64,000 bases of DNA from F23-B02 sp963650165 (GTDB lineage Bacteria > Bacillota > Clostridia > Oscillospirales > Oscillospiraceae), in assembly GCA_963650165.1 (NCBI GenBank), contig CAVJKX010000005.1, positions 1 to 64,000 on the forward strand. Reading direction: 5' to 3'. Positions 17,590-26,449 of this stretch are shown piece by piece (positions within the stretch are counted from its first letter, which is position 1; each line of letters opens with the position of its first letter). The notes under the pieces were generated by a model. It was not told where the DNA came from. It made no database searches and was given only the letters and a program-made list of their open reading frames with translations. Made by a program: the position numbers and the translations under genes.

Positions 17590-17905
17590 AATTGCTGTTA
17601 TAGGCCGGCGCGAGACCGTCATGGGCTTCACGGCGCTCGGACTGGAGGCATATCCCGTTGCCGACAGCGCCGAGGCAAGGGCGATACTTCGCACGCTCAC
17701 CCACGAAAGGGAGGACGTTGCGATAATCTACGTCGAGGAGGATATCGCCCTGGAGCTTCAGAGCCAGATAGATAAATTCAAGGACAGCCCCAAGCCGGCG
17801 ATAATCCTTATCCCCGGCAGAGAGGGCAGTCTCGGCATGGGGCTTTCGGCGCTCAATGCCGCGGTAGAGCGTGCCATCGGCACGAATATCCTCGAGAATA
17901 ATTAA
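17582..17905 (+). CDS. ntpF: V-type ATP synthase subunit F
   Basis: A 107-residue Rossmann-like protein that binds the central rotor stalk. The ATG at 17582 gives MLKIAVIG, the standard start, and removes a spurious 16-residue extension inside ntpC. The motif IPGREGS is recognisable. Confidence 0.92.
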   Translation: MLKIAVIGRRETVMGFTALGLEAYPVADSAEARAILRTLTHEREDVAIIYVEEDIALELQSQIDKFKDSPKPAIILIPGREGSLGMGLSALNAAVERAIGTNILENN

Positions 17906-17922
17906 GAAAGAAAGGTATCTGT

Positions 17923-19692
17923 ATGAGCGGAACTATAATAAAGGTCTCAGGCCCGCTTGTAGTCGCGGAGGGACTGGGCGACGCAAACGTCTCCGACGTC
18001 GTGCGTGTCGGTCCCGACAGACTTATAGGCGAGATACTTAACATGACCGGCGACAGCGCCTCGATACAGGTCTATGAGGAGACCTCGGGTCTCGGACCGG
18101 GCGCTGCGGTCGAGTCGACCGGCATGCCGATGTCCGTCGAGCTCGGACCGGGCATGCTGGAGAATATCTACGACGGTATCCAGCGCCCGCTGCCGGAGAT
18201 ACGCGAGCTCACCGGCGCCACCATAAGCCGCGGCACCGACGTTCCCGCGCTCAACCGGAGCAGAAAATGGGCGTTTGTTCCCGCCGCGCACGAGGGCGAC
18301 GAGCTCTCCGGCGGCGACGTTATCGGCACCGTTCAGGAAACGAGCGCGATACTTCACAAGATCATGGTGCCGCCCGATCTGAGCGGCAGACTTATAAGCA
18401 TAAAAAGCGGCGATTTCACCGTAACGGAAACGGTCGCCGTGCTGGAGGATAAAAAGGGCGGGAAGCACGAGCTCACGCTGATGCAGAAATGGCCGGTGCG
18501 TATAAGCCGTCCCTATGCCGCAAAGAGCATGCCCACGCGCCCGATGAACTCCGGCCAGAGGATCATAGACACGCTGTTTCCCATCGCAAAGGGCGGCACG
18601 GCGGCGGTCCCCGGCCCCTTCGGCTCGGGCAAGACGGTCGTCCAGCACCAGCTTGCAAAGTGGTCGGACGTCGATATAGTCATCTACATCGGCTGCGGCG
18701 AGCGCGGCAACGAGATGACCGACGTTCTTATGGAGTTCCCGGAGCTGACGGACCCCAGAAACGGCGAGCCGCTGATGAAGAGAACGGTTCTCATAGCAAA
18801 CACCTCGGATATGCCCGTCGCGGCGCGCGAAGCGTCTATCTATACGGGCATTACCATCGCCGAGTATTTCCGCGACATGGGCTACGACGTCGCCGTTCTG
18901 GCCGACTCCACCTCGCGCTGGGCGGAGGCCCTGCGTGAGATGTCCGGCCGGCTTGAGGAGATGCCCGGCGAAGAGGGCTACCCGGCCTACCTCGCCTCGC
19001 GCATAGCTCAGTTTTACGAGCGCGCGGGCGTTGTGGAATGCCTCGGCTCCGACGGACGGCGCGGCTCGGTCACGGCCATCGGCGCGGTCTCGCCTCCGGG
19101 CGGAGATATATCCGAGCCCGTTTCGCAGGCGACCATGCGCATCGTCAAGGTGTTCTGGGCGCTCGACTCCTCGCTTGCCTACGCACGACACTTCCCGGCG
19201 ATAAACTGGCTGACCTCGTATTCGCTGTATGTCGATACGCTGGCCAAGTGGTATAACGAGCAGTTCGGCCCCGAGTACATGGCAAACCGAGACAAGGCGA
19301 TGCACATCCTCCAGGAGGAAAACGAGCTTCAGGAGATCGTCCGGCTCGTCGGCCAGGATGCGCTCAGCCCCGCCGACAGACTCACGATGGAAACGGCGAA
19401 GATGCTGCGCGAGGACTTCCTGCAGCAGAACGCCTTCGTCGAGGAGGACGCATATTCGTCCTACGAAAAGCAGTTTGAGCTCATGCGCCTGATCCTCAGC
19501 TTCGACGCTCTCGGGCGCGACGCGCTCGGCAAGGGCGCGGATATGAAGGCGCTGTTCTCGATCGGCGCGAAGGAGCGCATAGGCCGTGCGAAAATGGTGT
19601 CTCCCGACAGCTATAAGCAGGAGTACGCCTCCATCCTTGAGCAGATGAAGGCGGAGATCGATGCGGTCATCGCAGGAGGTGAGGACGCATGA
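17923..19692 (+). CDS. ntpA: V-type ATP synthase catalytic subunit A
   Basis: A 589-residue catalytic subunit that hydrolyses or makes ATP in the A3B3 head. The Walker A loop GPFGSGKT lies at residues 231-238 after the A-type non-homologous insert. The ADSTSRWAEALRE segment is also present. It overlaps ntpB by 4 bp (ATGA). The length is normal for the family. Confidence 0.97.
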   Translation: MSGTIIKVSGPLVVAEGLGDANVSDVVRVGPDRLIGEILNMTGDSASIQVYEETSGLGPGAAVESTGMPMSVELGPGMLENIYDGIQRPLPEIRELTGATISRGTDVPALNRSRKWAFVPAAHEGDELSGGDVIGTVQETSAILHKIMVPPDLSGRLISIKSGDFTVTETVAVLEDKKGGKHELTLMQKWPVRISRPYAAKSMPTRPMNSGQRIIDTLFPIAKGGTAAVPGPFGSGKTVVQHQLAKWSDVDIVIYIGCGERGNEMTDVLMEFPELTDPRNGEPLMKRTVLIANTSDMPVAAREASIYTGITIAEYFRDMGYDVAVLADSTSRWAEALREMSGRLEEMPGEEGYPAYLASRIAQFYERAGVVECLGSDGRRGSVTAIGAVSPPGGDISEPVSQATMRIVKVFWALDSSLAYARHFPAINWLTSYSLYVDTLAKWYNEQFGPEYMANRDKAMHILQEENELQEIVRLVGQDALSPADRLTMETAKMLREDFLQQNAFVEEDAYSSYEKQFELMRLILSFDALGRDALGKGADMKALFSIGAKERIGRAKMVSPDSYKQEYASILEQMKAEIDAVIAGGEDA

Positions 19693-21056
19693 TTAAAGAT
19701 TACAAGACCATACGGCAGATAGCAAATCCCCTTATGATCGTCGAGCAGGTCGAGGGCGTCACCTATGACGAGCTGTGCGAGATAGAGCTCCAGAACGGTC
19801 AGACGCGCCGCGGCAAGGTGCTCGAGGTCGAGGGCGACAGAGCCGTCGTCCAGCTTTTCGATTCCGCGCAGGGCATAAACCTCGCGCAGACCAAGGTCAG
19901 ATTTCTCGGCCACCCGCTGGAGCTTGCCGTTTCCGAGGATATGCTCGGCCGAGTATTCAACGGCATGGGTCAGCCCATCGACGGCGGCCCCGAGCTTCTG
20001 GCGGAGGCTCACCGCGACATTAACGGCATGCCCATGAACCCGGCGGCGCGCGCTTATCCCGCGGAGTTTATCCAGACAGGCGTTTCAACCATAGACGGTC
20101 TGAACACCCTCGTCCGCGGCCAGAAGCTGCCCATATTCTCGGCCTCCGGCCTTCCGCACGCGGCGCTGGCGGCTCAGATAGCGCGTCAGGCGCGCGTTCT
20201 CGGCGACGGAGAGAACTTCGCGGTCGTCTTTGCGGCGGTCGGCATCACCTTTGAGGAGTCCGAGTATTTCATCGAGGACTTCAAGCGCACCGGTGCAATC
20301 GACAGAACGGTCGTATTCTCAAACCTTGCAAACGACCCCGCGGTAGAACGTATCGCAACTCCGCGCATGGCGCTGACGGCGGCGGAGTACCTTGCGTTTG
20401 AAAAAGACATGCACGTTCTTGTCATCATAACCGATATCACAAACTATGCCGAAGCTCTGCGCGAGGTCTCGGCGGCGAAGAAGGAGGTCCCCGGCCGCCG
20501 CGGCTACCCCGGCTATCTGTACACCGACCTTGCGACGATGTACGAGCGCGCAGGCCGCCGCATAGGCTGCAAGGGCTCGATCACCATGATCCCCATCCTC
20601 ACCATGCCCGAGGATGACAAGACCCACCCGATCCCCGACCTCACGGGCTACATCACCGAGGGACAGATCATCCTCAGCCGCGACCTGCACCGCAAGGGCA
20701 TCGTGCCGCCGGTGGACGTTCTCCCGTCGCTGAGCCGACTGAAGGATAAGGGCATCGGCGAAGGCAAGACCCGCGAGGATCACGCGGGCACGATGAACCA
20801 GCTCTTTGCCGCATATTCACGCGGCAAGGACGCAAAGGAGCTCATGACCATCCTCGGCGAGGCGGCGCTGACCGACGACGATAAGCTGTTTGCCGAGTTT
20901 GCCGACGAGTTCGAGAAAACCTACGTCAATCAGGGCAACAACACCAACCGCAGCATAGAGGAGACGCTCGACCTCGGCTGGAAGCTGCTGAAGATCCTGC
21001 CCAGAGCGGAGCTCAAGCGCGTAAAGCCCGAGATGATCGAGAAATACATGAAGTAA
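19689..21056 (+). CDS. ntpB: V-type ATP synthase subunit B
   Basis: The 455-residue non-catalytic head subunit. It lacks a functional P-loop (FSASGLPHA replaces it), as expected. Conserved regions include ITDITNYAEALREVS and the C-terminal arginine-containing segment. It alternates with subunit A in the hexameric head. Confidence 0.97.
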   Translation: MIKDYKTIRQIANPLMIVEQVEGVTYDELCEIELQNGQTRRGKVLEVEGDRAVVQLFDSAQGINLAQTKVRFLGHPLELAVSEDMLGRVFNGMGQPIDGGPELLAEAHRDINGMPMNPAARAYPAEFIQTGVSTIDGLNTLVRGQKLPIFSASGLPHAALAAQIARQARVLGDGENFAVVFAAVGITFEESEYFIEDFKRTGAIDRTVVFSNLANDPAVERIATPRMALTAAEYLAFEKDMHVLVIITDITNYAEALREVSAAKKEVPGRRGYPGYLYTDLATMYERAGRRIGCKGSITMIPILTMPEDDKTHPIPDLTGYITEGQIILSRDLHRKGIVPPVDVLPSLSRLKDKGIGEGKTREDHAGTMNQLFAAYSRGKDAKELMTILGEAALTDDDKLFAEFADEFEKTYVNQGNNTNRSIEETLDLGWKLLKILPRAELKRVKPEMIEKYMK

Positions 21057-21068
21057 GGGGGAGTCTTT

Positions 21069-21719
21069 ATGGCAGGCACCACGATAACCCCTACGAGAAT
21101 GATGCTCAAGCAGCTCAAGGGCAGGCTCAAGACCGCCCGCCGCGGCCATAAGCTGATGAAGGATAAGCGCGACGAGCTGATGCGCCGGTTCATGGACATC
21201 GTGCGCCTCAACAAGCAGCTGCGCGAGCGCGTCGAGCAGGGACTGACGGAGGCCTTTTCCGCCCTGCAGGTCGCAAGTGCGATCATGAGCCCCGAGATGC
21301 TCGAGCAGGCGCTTTTATACCCGCGCCAGAGCGTTGAGCTCGACATGGAGTTTAAAAACATCATGAGCGTCAACGTCCCGCAGTATTCCTTCCACACGCG
21401 CAATAACGACCCGTCGGAGATCTACCCCTACGGCTTTGCACAGACCTCGGGCGAGCTCGACGATGCGCTCGAGCGCATGGCGGAGGTGTTCGAGGATATG
21501 CTTCAGCTTGCGCAGGTCGAAAAGACCATGCAGCTCCTGGCCGAGGAGATAGAAAAGACGCGCCGCAGAGTAAACGCCTTGGAATACGTCATGATCCCGG
21601 AGCTTGAGAACAATATTAAATACATTTCCATGAAGCTCGAGGAGAACGAAAACTCCACAAAGGTCCGTCTCCTCAAGGTCAAGGAAATGGTCCTCCAAAA
21701 CGCACACGACTTTAAATGA
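21069..21719 (+). CDS. ntpD: V-type ATP synthase subunit D (central rotor shaft)
   Basis: A 216-residue protein with long N- and C-terminal helices that form the coiled-coil shaft. The start TPTRMMLKQLKGRLKTA and the ending NALEYVMIPELENNIKYI are diagnostic. It is the last gene of the operon; a 36-bp palindrome follows within 3 bp. Confidence 0.96.
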   Translation: MAGTTITPTRMMLKQLKGRLKTARRGHKLMKDKRDELMRRFMDIVRLNKQLRERVEQGLTEAFSALQVASAIMSPEMLEQALLYPRQSVELDMEFKNIMSVNVPQYSFHTRNNDPSEIYPYGFAQTSGELDDALERMAEVFEDMLQLAQVEKTMQLLAEEIEKTRRRVNALEYVMIPELENNIKYISMKLEENENSTKVRLLKVKEMVLQNAHDFK

Positions 21720-21721
21720 AT

Positions 21722-21757
21722 GCAGATATCTCCCGTCCGCGGACGGGAGATATCTGC
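21722..21757. terminator. 36-bp perfect palindrome after the ATPase operon
   Basis: Both 18-base halves match exactly with no unpaired loop. There is no T-run, so it may protect the mRNA 3' end or terminate inefficiently. Its 22-bp core TCTCCCGTCCGCGGACGGGAGA-type palindrome recurs at 35800-35821, inside the thrS terminator. Confidence 0.75.
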
Positions 21758-21974
21758 GCATCGGGGAGCGTATCGCCTGATATGCTCCTGCGTTCCCTGT
21801 CATTTCATGTTCGTTATCAGCGGAAGGTAAAATTCGCGGAAGATCGGGATTATATACACACTATTAAATTTGTTAGTAACTCATAAACCGACCAATATCT
21901 TTCCGCGCAGCGGTATCCGGCCTATAATGAGGGCAGATGAGCCGAGGGGCTCAAAATACAAGGAGGATGCTGTT

Positions 21975-22370
21975 ATGCTGAATGAAAATGTTGTCAAGGT
22001 ACTCAAAAGCGGAATGTGGGATCTGGCCACCTGCCGCGGCGGTGAGCCCAATGTCGTGCCCGTCGCGTTCAAGGACGTTACGCCCGACGGAAAGCTCGTT
22101 GTCGGCGACGTGTTTCTGGACACGACGCTCAAAAACCTCGCGGCGAACAATGGCCGCATAGCCATCTCCGCATACGACGCGCAGAGTCTGGAGGGCTATC
22201 AGATCAAGGGCAGCGCCGTGTACGTCACCGAGGGCGGGCTCGTTGCGACCTTCAAGGCCATGGTCGAGAAAATGTTCAACGGCGCGGCGACGGCGAAGGG
22301 AGCTCTTATCATAACGCCCGAGAAGGTCATCGTCACGACTCCCGGCGCGGACAACAAAAAAGAGCTGTGA
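21975..22370 (+). CDS. Pyridoxamine 5'-phosphate oxidase-fold protein
   Basis: A 131-residue split-barrel flavin-binding protein of the PNPOx-like superfamily. Recognisable segments are MWDLATCRGGEPNVVPV near the N-terminus and IKGSAVYVTEG in the middle. Members of this clade bind FMN or F420 and reduce or sense small molecules; true pyridoxine oxidation is unlikely for so short a protein. The ATG follows AAGGAGG. TATAAT lies at 21923-21928. Confidence 0.8.
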   Translation: MLNENVVKVLKSGMWDLATCRGGEPNVVPVAFKDVTPDGKLVVGDVFLDTTLKNLAANNGRIAISAYDAQSLEGYQIKGSAVYVTEGGLVATFKAMVEKMFNGAATAKGALIITPEKVIVTTPGADNKKEL

Positions 22371-22378
22371 AAAATCAA

Positions 22379-22405
22379 TGAGCAGGTGCAAAAAACACCT
22401 GCTCA
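22379..22405. terminator. Hairpin after the PNPOx-fold gene
   Basis: TGAGCAGGTG (22379-22388) pairs perfectly with CACCTGCTCA (22396-22405). No T-run follows, so it is a possible terminator only. Confidence 0.55.
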
Positions 22406-22420
22406 TAAACTCTTTGCTTA

Positions 22421-22436
22421 CTTGCCTGCCGCGAGG
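22421..22436. repeat. 16-bp direct repeat, left copy
   Basis: CTTGCCTGCCGCGAGG is identical to 23552-23567. The two copies bracket the flavodoxin/TetR pair. Confidence 0.85.
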
Positions 22437-22444
22437 AGCTTGGC

Positions 22445-22906
22445 TTACAGACTTTTGACCTCGCTTATCCACTTTTCATAATCGCCTTTTTTGAATACGC
22501 CGCTGTCAAAGGGCAGCTTGATCTCGGCACCGGCGCATAGCTGCCGCAAATGCTTCATTGTCCAGCTGATGCCGCTCATGCCGTAGGTGGCAAAGGGAAT
22601 TACCGTTTTGCCGCTCAAATCGCACTTTGCAATGAAGTCTGCCACGAAGCGGGGAATGTCCTGCGCCCAGATAGGGTAGCCCAGCAGGACGGTATCACAG
22701 CGGCTCAGATCGGGGATCGCAGTGACAAATGCCGGTGCGACGGGAGCAGCGTTTTCCTTCATGACCCGCAGGCAGGAAGCAATGTAGCTGCCGTAAGCCT
22801 CCTCAGGTATGATCTTGACGGCTTCACAGTTCAGATCGTCCTTTGCCTGCAATGCGATTTTTTCGGTGTTGCCCGAACGGGAGTAGTAAATGATGATAGG
22901 TTTCAT
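22445..22906 (-). CDS. Flavodoxin family protein
   Basis: A 153-residue flavodoxin-fold protein. The FMN phosphate loop YYSRSGNTEKIA is at the N-terminus and the middle contains TVLLGYPIW. Such proteins carry electrons or act as small NADPH-dependent reductases. It is divergent from a TetR-type gene across a 105-bp gap, so that regulator probably controls it. Its codon use is less G+C-biased than the surrounding chromosome, and the pair is bracketed by a 16-bp direct repeat, hinting at acquisition. Confidence 0.85.
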   Translation of the reverse strand: MKPIIIYYSRSGNTEKIALQAKDDLNCEAVKIIPEEAYGSYIASCLRVMKENAAPVAPAFVTAIPDLSRCDTVLLGYPIWAQDIPRFVADFIAKCDLSGKTVIPFATYGMSGISWTMKHLRQLCAGAEIKLPFDSGVFKKGDYEKWISEVKSL

Positions 22907-23011
22907 AAAATCGTCCTTTCATTATCCGACGTCGTGTTGTATAATATTATAAAATCACATGACGGCATCATCAACCGACAGCGGCGGAGGAAATGTCGGA
23001 CGGAGGGAAGT
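22907..23011. promoter_or_regulatory. Divergent promoter region of flavodoxin and TetR genes
   Basis: An AT-rich 105-bp gap containing TTGTATAATATTATAAAA, which offers -10 elements on both strands. It is the expected binding place for the adjacent TetR-type protein. No clean operator palindrome was found. Confidence 0.5.
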
Positions 23012-23548
23012 ATGAAGAAGCAGCCGGAGGTAACGGAGCAGACGCGCAGAAATATCATGGAGGCGTTCTGCCGCATGTATGCTCAGCGTCCGATAGAACA
23101 GATATATGTCAAAGAGCTTATCTCGGCGGCGGGCTACAATCGCAGCACGTTTTATGAGTATTTCAGGGACGTTTATGACCTGCTCAACTGCCTTGAGAAT
23201 GATGTGATCGGCTATATCAGAGAAAAGTCGGCCGGTGCAGAGCGCACACCGGCAAAGCTGATGCAGCTGCTGACGGAAAAGGAAGAATACCTGAAGGCCC
23301 TGCTGGGGCCGTTCGGCTGTGCTCATTTCAGGGACAGACTGAAGGAGGAGTTTGCGGCGGAAGCTGATGTGCCAGTAAAAGATGAGCACATTGAACCGTA
23401 TTTTTCCGAATTTCACATTGAGGTGTCTCTGTCGCTGTACAGACTGTGGCTGAACAGAGGCAAGGATATATCACTTGACGAGCTTGCGGCGCTTATACAT
23501 ACTTTATATACATACGGCGCGAGCGGAATACTTGCTCATACCACATAG
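23012..23548 (+). CDS. TetR/AcrR family transcriptional regulator
   Basis: A 178-residue protein with an N-terminal three-helix DNA-binding domain (residues about 10-55, with VKELISAAGYNRSTFYEYF as the helix-turn-helix) and a C-terminal ligand-binding helical domain. The ATG at 23012 follows GGAGGG. It probably represses the divergent flavodoxin gene. The effector is unknown. Confidence 0.88.
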   Translation: MKKQPEVTEQTRRNIMEAFCRMYAQRPIEQIYVKELISAAGYNRSTFYEYFRDVYDLLNCLENDVIGYIREKSAGAERTPAKLMQLLTEKEEYLKALLGPFGCAHFRDRLKEEFAAEADVPVKDEHIEPYFSEFHIEVSLSLYRLWLNRGKDISLDELAALIHTLYTYGASGILAHTT

Positions 23549-23551
23549 CGG

Positions 23552-23581
23552 CTTGCCTGCCGCGAGGCATCGGGATATAAT
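23552..23581 (+). promoter_or_regulatory. HxlR gene promoter overlapping the right copy of the 16-bp repeat
   Basis: TTGCCT (23553-23558) and TATAAT (23576-23581) are 17 nt apart. The -35 lies within the direct repeat CTTGCCTGCCGCGAGG (23552-23567), so the repeat is part of a working promoter. Confidence 0.6.
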
Positions 23582-23607
23582 GGAGAAAAACAAAAGGAGA
23601 GAGCACC

Positions 23608-23985
23608 GTGTATCAGAGAAAGCTTGAAAAGGACATACGCTGCCCGCTCGAATACGGTATGGAGCTGTTCGGCGGAAAATGGAACTCGCGCATCATCTGC
23701 GTGCTTGCGGCGCTGGGCACTCTGCGCTACAGCGAGCTGCGCCGCGAGATGGGCAATATCACCGACGCCGTGCTGGCCTCCGCGCTCAAGGGCCTGATAT
23801 CAAACGGCATCGTGCAGCGCAGATCCTACGACGAGATACCGCCGAGGGTGGAATACTCATTGACGGAAAAAGGAGCGTCGGTCGTGCCGATACTCCGGAG
23901 CATATGCCGCTGGGCCGGCGCGTTTTACAAGGACGAGGGCGATACGCCCATGATCCAGTGCCGGAAATGCGACCACCGCGGCTGA
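23608..23985 (+). CDS. HxlR-type winged-helix transcriptional regulator
   Basis: A 125-residue MarR-like regulator of the HxlR family. The hallmarks are CPLEYGMELFGGKWNSRII at the N-terminus and the wing RRSYDEIPPRVEYSLTEKG. The start is GTG at 23608 after AAAGGAGAG. C-terminal cysteines (CRKC) could be redox- or metal-sensing. Its target may be the PNPOx-fold gene, a frequent HxlR neighbour, but the flavodoxin/TetR module now lies between them. Confidence 0.88.
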   Translation: MYQRKLEKDIRCPLEYGMELFGGKWNSRIICVLAALGTLRYSELRREMGNITDAVLASALKGLISNGIVQRRSYDEIPPRVEYSLTEKGASVVPILRSICRWAGAFYKDEGDTPMIQCRKCDHRG

Positions 23986-24033
23986 AAAAATCCTCCTGCA
24001 TGCCGAAAGACACGCAGGAGGATAATTTTTTTC
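23986..24033. terminator. Bidirectional terminator between HxlR and hcp
   Basis: TCCTCCTGC and GCAGGAGGA form a 9-bp stem, with AAAAAA on the left and TTTTTTT on the right. The genes converge here. Confidence 0.88.
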
Positions 24034-24034
24034 G

Positions 24035-25603
24035 TTATTTAAGCAGTGCCCTGATGTCCTCTTCCGGCGTGGTGATGGGTGCGATGCCGAAGTTTTCGAC
24101 GAGGAAATTGAGAACGTTGGGCGAGATAAACGCCGGAAGCGTGGGGCCGAGGCGGATATTCTTAATGCCGAGATACAGCAGCGTCAGCAGGATGCAGACG
24201 GCCTTCTGCTCGTACCACGAGAGCACCATCGACAGCGGCAGATCGTTCACGCCGCAGCCGAATGCGTCGGCAAGCGCGACGGCGATCTGAATGGCGCTGT
24301 ACGCGTCGTTGCACTGACCGACGTCCATCAGACGCGGCAGTCCGCCGATCGTGCCGAGGTCGAGGTCATTGAAGCGGTACTTGCCGCAGGCGAGCGTCAG
24401 AACGACGGTGTCGGCGGGAGTCTGCTTTACAAAATCGGTGTAGTAGCTGCGTCCCGGACGCACGCCGTCGCAGCCGGCGACGAGGAAGAAATGCTTTATA
24501 TCGCCCGCCTTTACGGCCTCGATGACCTTGTCGGCAACGCCGAGAACGGTGCCGCGCGCAAAGCCGGTCATGACGGTGCTGCCGCCGTTGAGGCCGGTGA
24601 ATGCCTTGTCCTCGCTGTAGCCGCCCAGCTCGAGCGCCTTTTCGATGACGGGGGTGAAGTCCTTGTCCTCACCGATGTGCTTTGCGCCGGGGTAGGACAC
24701 CAGTGCCGTCGTGAACACTCGGTCGGAGTAGCTTGCCTTCGGCGGCATGAGGCAGTTGGTGGTGTACAGTATCGGCGCGGGCAGCTCGGCAAATTCCTTC
24801 TGCTGGTTCTGCCATGCCGTGCCGAAATTGCCCTTGAGATGCGGGTATTTCTTCAGCTCGGGATATGCGTGTGCCGGCAGCATCTCGCCATGGGTGTAGA
24901 TATTTATGCCCTTGCCCTCTGTCTGCTCGAGCAGCAGCTTCAGGTCGCGCAGATCGTGGCCGGTGATTACGATGAACGGCCCCTTCTCGACGCTCAGGGG
25001 AACGGTAACGGGAGCGGGCGTGCCGTAGGTCTCGGTGTTGGCCTTATCCAGCAGCGCCATGCACTTGAGGTTCTTTTCGCCGACCTCCATGACGACGGGC
25101 AGCAGCTCGTCCATGCCCCAGTCTCTGCCGACGGCGTCGAGCGCCTTGACGAAGAAGGCGTTCACCTCGTCGTCGGTGTAGCCGAGCACCATCGCGTGAT
25201 GCGCATAGGCGGCCACGCCGCGCACACCGAAGAGGATGAGGCTCTTGAGGCTGCGGATATCCTCCTGCGCGTTCCAGAGCCCGTTCATGTCATAGTCGCC
25301 GCAGCAGCAGGCGGGCGCAAGCTTTGCTCTCTGCGCGTGAACACGCTCCGTGAGCTCGCGGATGGTCTCCTCGTTGAAGTTAACGTTGGTGACGGTGGTG
25401 AAAAGCCCTTCGATTATGAGCTTCCACGTCTCGTCGCAAAGCTCTTTGCCGTATGCCGCTTTTGCGAGTCCGATGAGCGCACCCGTCAGCTCGTCCTGAA
25501 GCTTTGCCACGTCGGCGGTCTTGCCGCAGACGCCGGCCTTTCCCGTGCAGCCGGTGCATCCGGCCGTCTGCTCACACTGGAAGCAGAACATTTTGTTTTC
25601 CAT
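24035..25603 (-). CDS. hcp: Hybrid cluster protein (hydroxylamine reductase / NO reductase)
   Basis: A 522-residue Hcp. The N-terminal cysteines C7-x2-C10-x8-C19-x6-C26 match the [4Fe-4S]-binding class of anaerobes. Downstream regions carry the ligands of the hybrid 4Fe-2S-2O cluster (for example ILYTTNCLMPP and FFLVAGCDG). The enzyme reduces hydroxylamine and nitric oxide during nitrosative stress. It follows an Fe-S protein gene by 42 bp in one leftward operon, divergent from a Crp/Fnr regulator. Confidence 0.95.
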   Translation of the reverse strand: MENKMFCFQCEQTAGCTGCTGKAGVCGKTADVAKLQDELTGALIGLAKAAYGKELCDETWKLIIEGLFTTVTNVNFNEETIRELTERVHAQRAKLAPACCCGDYDMNGLWNAQEDIRSLKSLILFGVRGVAAYAHHAMVLGYTDDEVNAFFVKALDAVGRDWGMDELLPVVMEVGEKNLKCMALLDKANTETYGTPAPVTVPLSVEKGPFIVITGHDLRDLKLLLEQTEGKGINIYTHGEMLPAHAYPELKKYPHLKGNFGTAWQNQQKEFAELPAPILYTTNCLMPPKASYSDRVFTTALVSYPGAKHIGEDKDFTPVIEKALELGGYSEDKAFTGLNGGSTVMTGFARGTVLGVADKVIEAVKAGDIKHFFLVAGCDGVRPGRSYYTDFVKQTPADTVVLTLACGKYRFNDLDLGTIGGLPRLMDVGQCNDAYSAIQIAVALADAFGCGVNDLPLSMVLSWYEQKAVCILLTLLYLGIKNIRLGPTLPAFISPNVLNFLVENFGIAPITTPEEDIRALLK

Positions 25604-25645
25604 ATTGTACCCTCACTTTCTTATTCTTCGATTTACCGGTATTTG

Positions 25646-26365
25646 TTAGTCTAAAATTCTTCCGTCCGTGGAGATCGTCACGACCTGCCAGGGGATGAAC
25701 TTGCCGCTGTTCTGAAGCGCGGTCTTTGCCGCATGCTCCAGGCCGCCGCAGCAGGGGACCTCCATGCGCACGACGGTGACGCTTTTTATATCGTTATTGC
25801 GGATGATCTCGGTGAGCTTCTGGGAATAGTCCACGCTGTCGAGCTTGGGGCAGCCGACGAGTGTGATGTGTCCCTTTATGAAACGCTCATGGAACGCGGC
25901 ATAGGCGTAAGCCGTGCAGTCGGCGGCTATGAGCAGCTTTGCACCGTCAAAATACGGAGCGGAGACCGGTACGAGCTTTATCTGCACGGGCCACTGCGAC
26001 AGGCGGCTGACCGCCTCCGCGAGGGGAGCCTGCTCGCTGCACTGCGCATGCTCTATGCGCTTCGACTGCGAGCCGGGGCAGCCGCAGGGGAGCTTCATGC
26101 CCTCTTTTTTCATCTTTTCCTGCATTTTTCTGCGTTTGTTTTCCAGAACGGCGGCCTCGTCATAGGCGGCGGCCTCGCGCTCTACGAAGGTGATGGCGCC
26201 CGTCGGGCAGCCGGGCAGGCAGTCGCCCAGACCGTCGCAGTAGTCGTCGCGCATGAGCTGTGCCTTGCCGTCGACCATGGCTATAGCACCCTCGTGGCAG
26301 GCGGCGGCACAGGCACCGCAGCCGTTGCATTTTTCCTTGTCTATCTCAATAATACGTCTTTTCAT
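25646..26365 (-). CDS. 4Fe-4S dicluster ferredoxin-like protein, likely Hcp partner
   Basis: A 239-residue protein. The N-terminal ferredoxin domain has CNGCGACAAAC and a second, unusual cluster set CDGLGDCLPGC. A charged linker and a C-terminal domain with LIAADCTAYAY, VGCPKLD and VPCCGG follow. This architecture is regularly found beside hcp in Clostridia and is probably the electron donor or maturation partner. The ATG at 26365 (MKRRIIEIDKEKCNGC) follows GGAGG. Confidence 0.8.
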   Translation of the reverse strand: MKRRIIEIDKEKCNGCGACAAACHEGAIAMVDGKAQLMRDDYCDGLGDCLPGCPTGAITFVEREAAAYDEAAVLENKRRKMQEKMKKEGMKLPCGCPGSQSKRIEHAQCSEQAPLAEAVSRLSQWPVQIKLVPVSAPYFDGAKLLIAADCTAYAYAAFHERFIKGHITLVGCPKLDSVDYSQKLTEIIRNNDIKSVTVVRMEVPCCGGLEHAAKTALQNSGKFIPWQVVTISTDGRILD

Positions 26366-26410
26366 GACGGCACCTCCTTGAATCTTCGCCTTTATTTTAG
26401 TATAATGCAA

Positions 26411-26435
26411 TCAACAAGTCGGTTGAATTTTCAAC
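26411..26435. promoter_or_regulatory. Crp/Fnr operator candidate in the hcp divergent promoter
   Basis: GTTGAA (26422-26427) and TTCAAC (26430-26435) form an inverted repeat around TT. The left part also pairs as TCAAC (26411-26415) with GTTGA (26422-26426). It sits just after a TATAAT at 26401-26406, where a regulator would block or shift transcription. Confidence 0.5.
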
Positions 26436-26449
26436 GAAAGAGGATTTTT

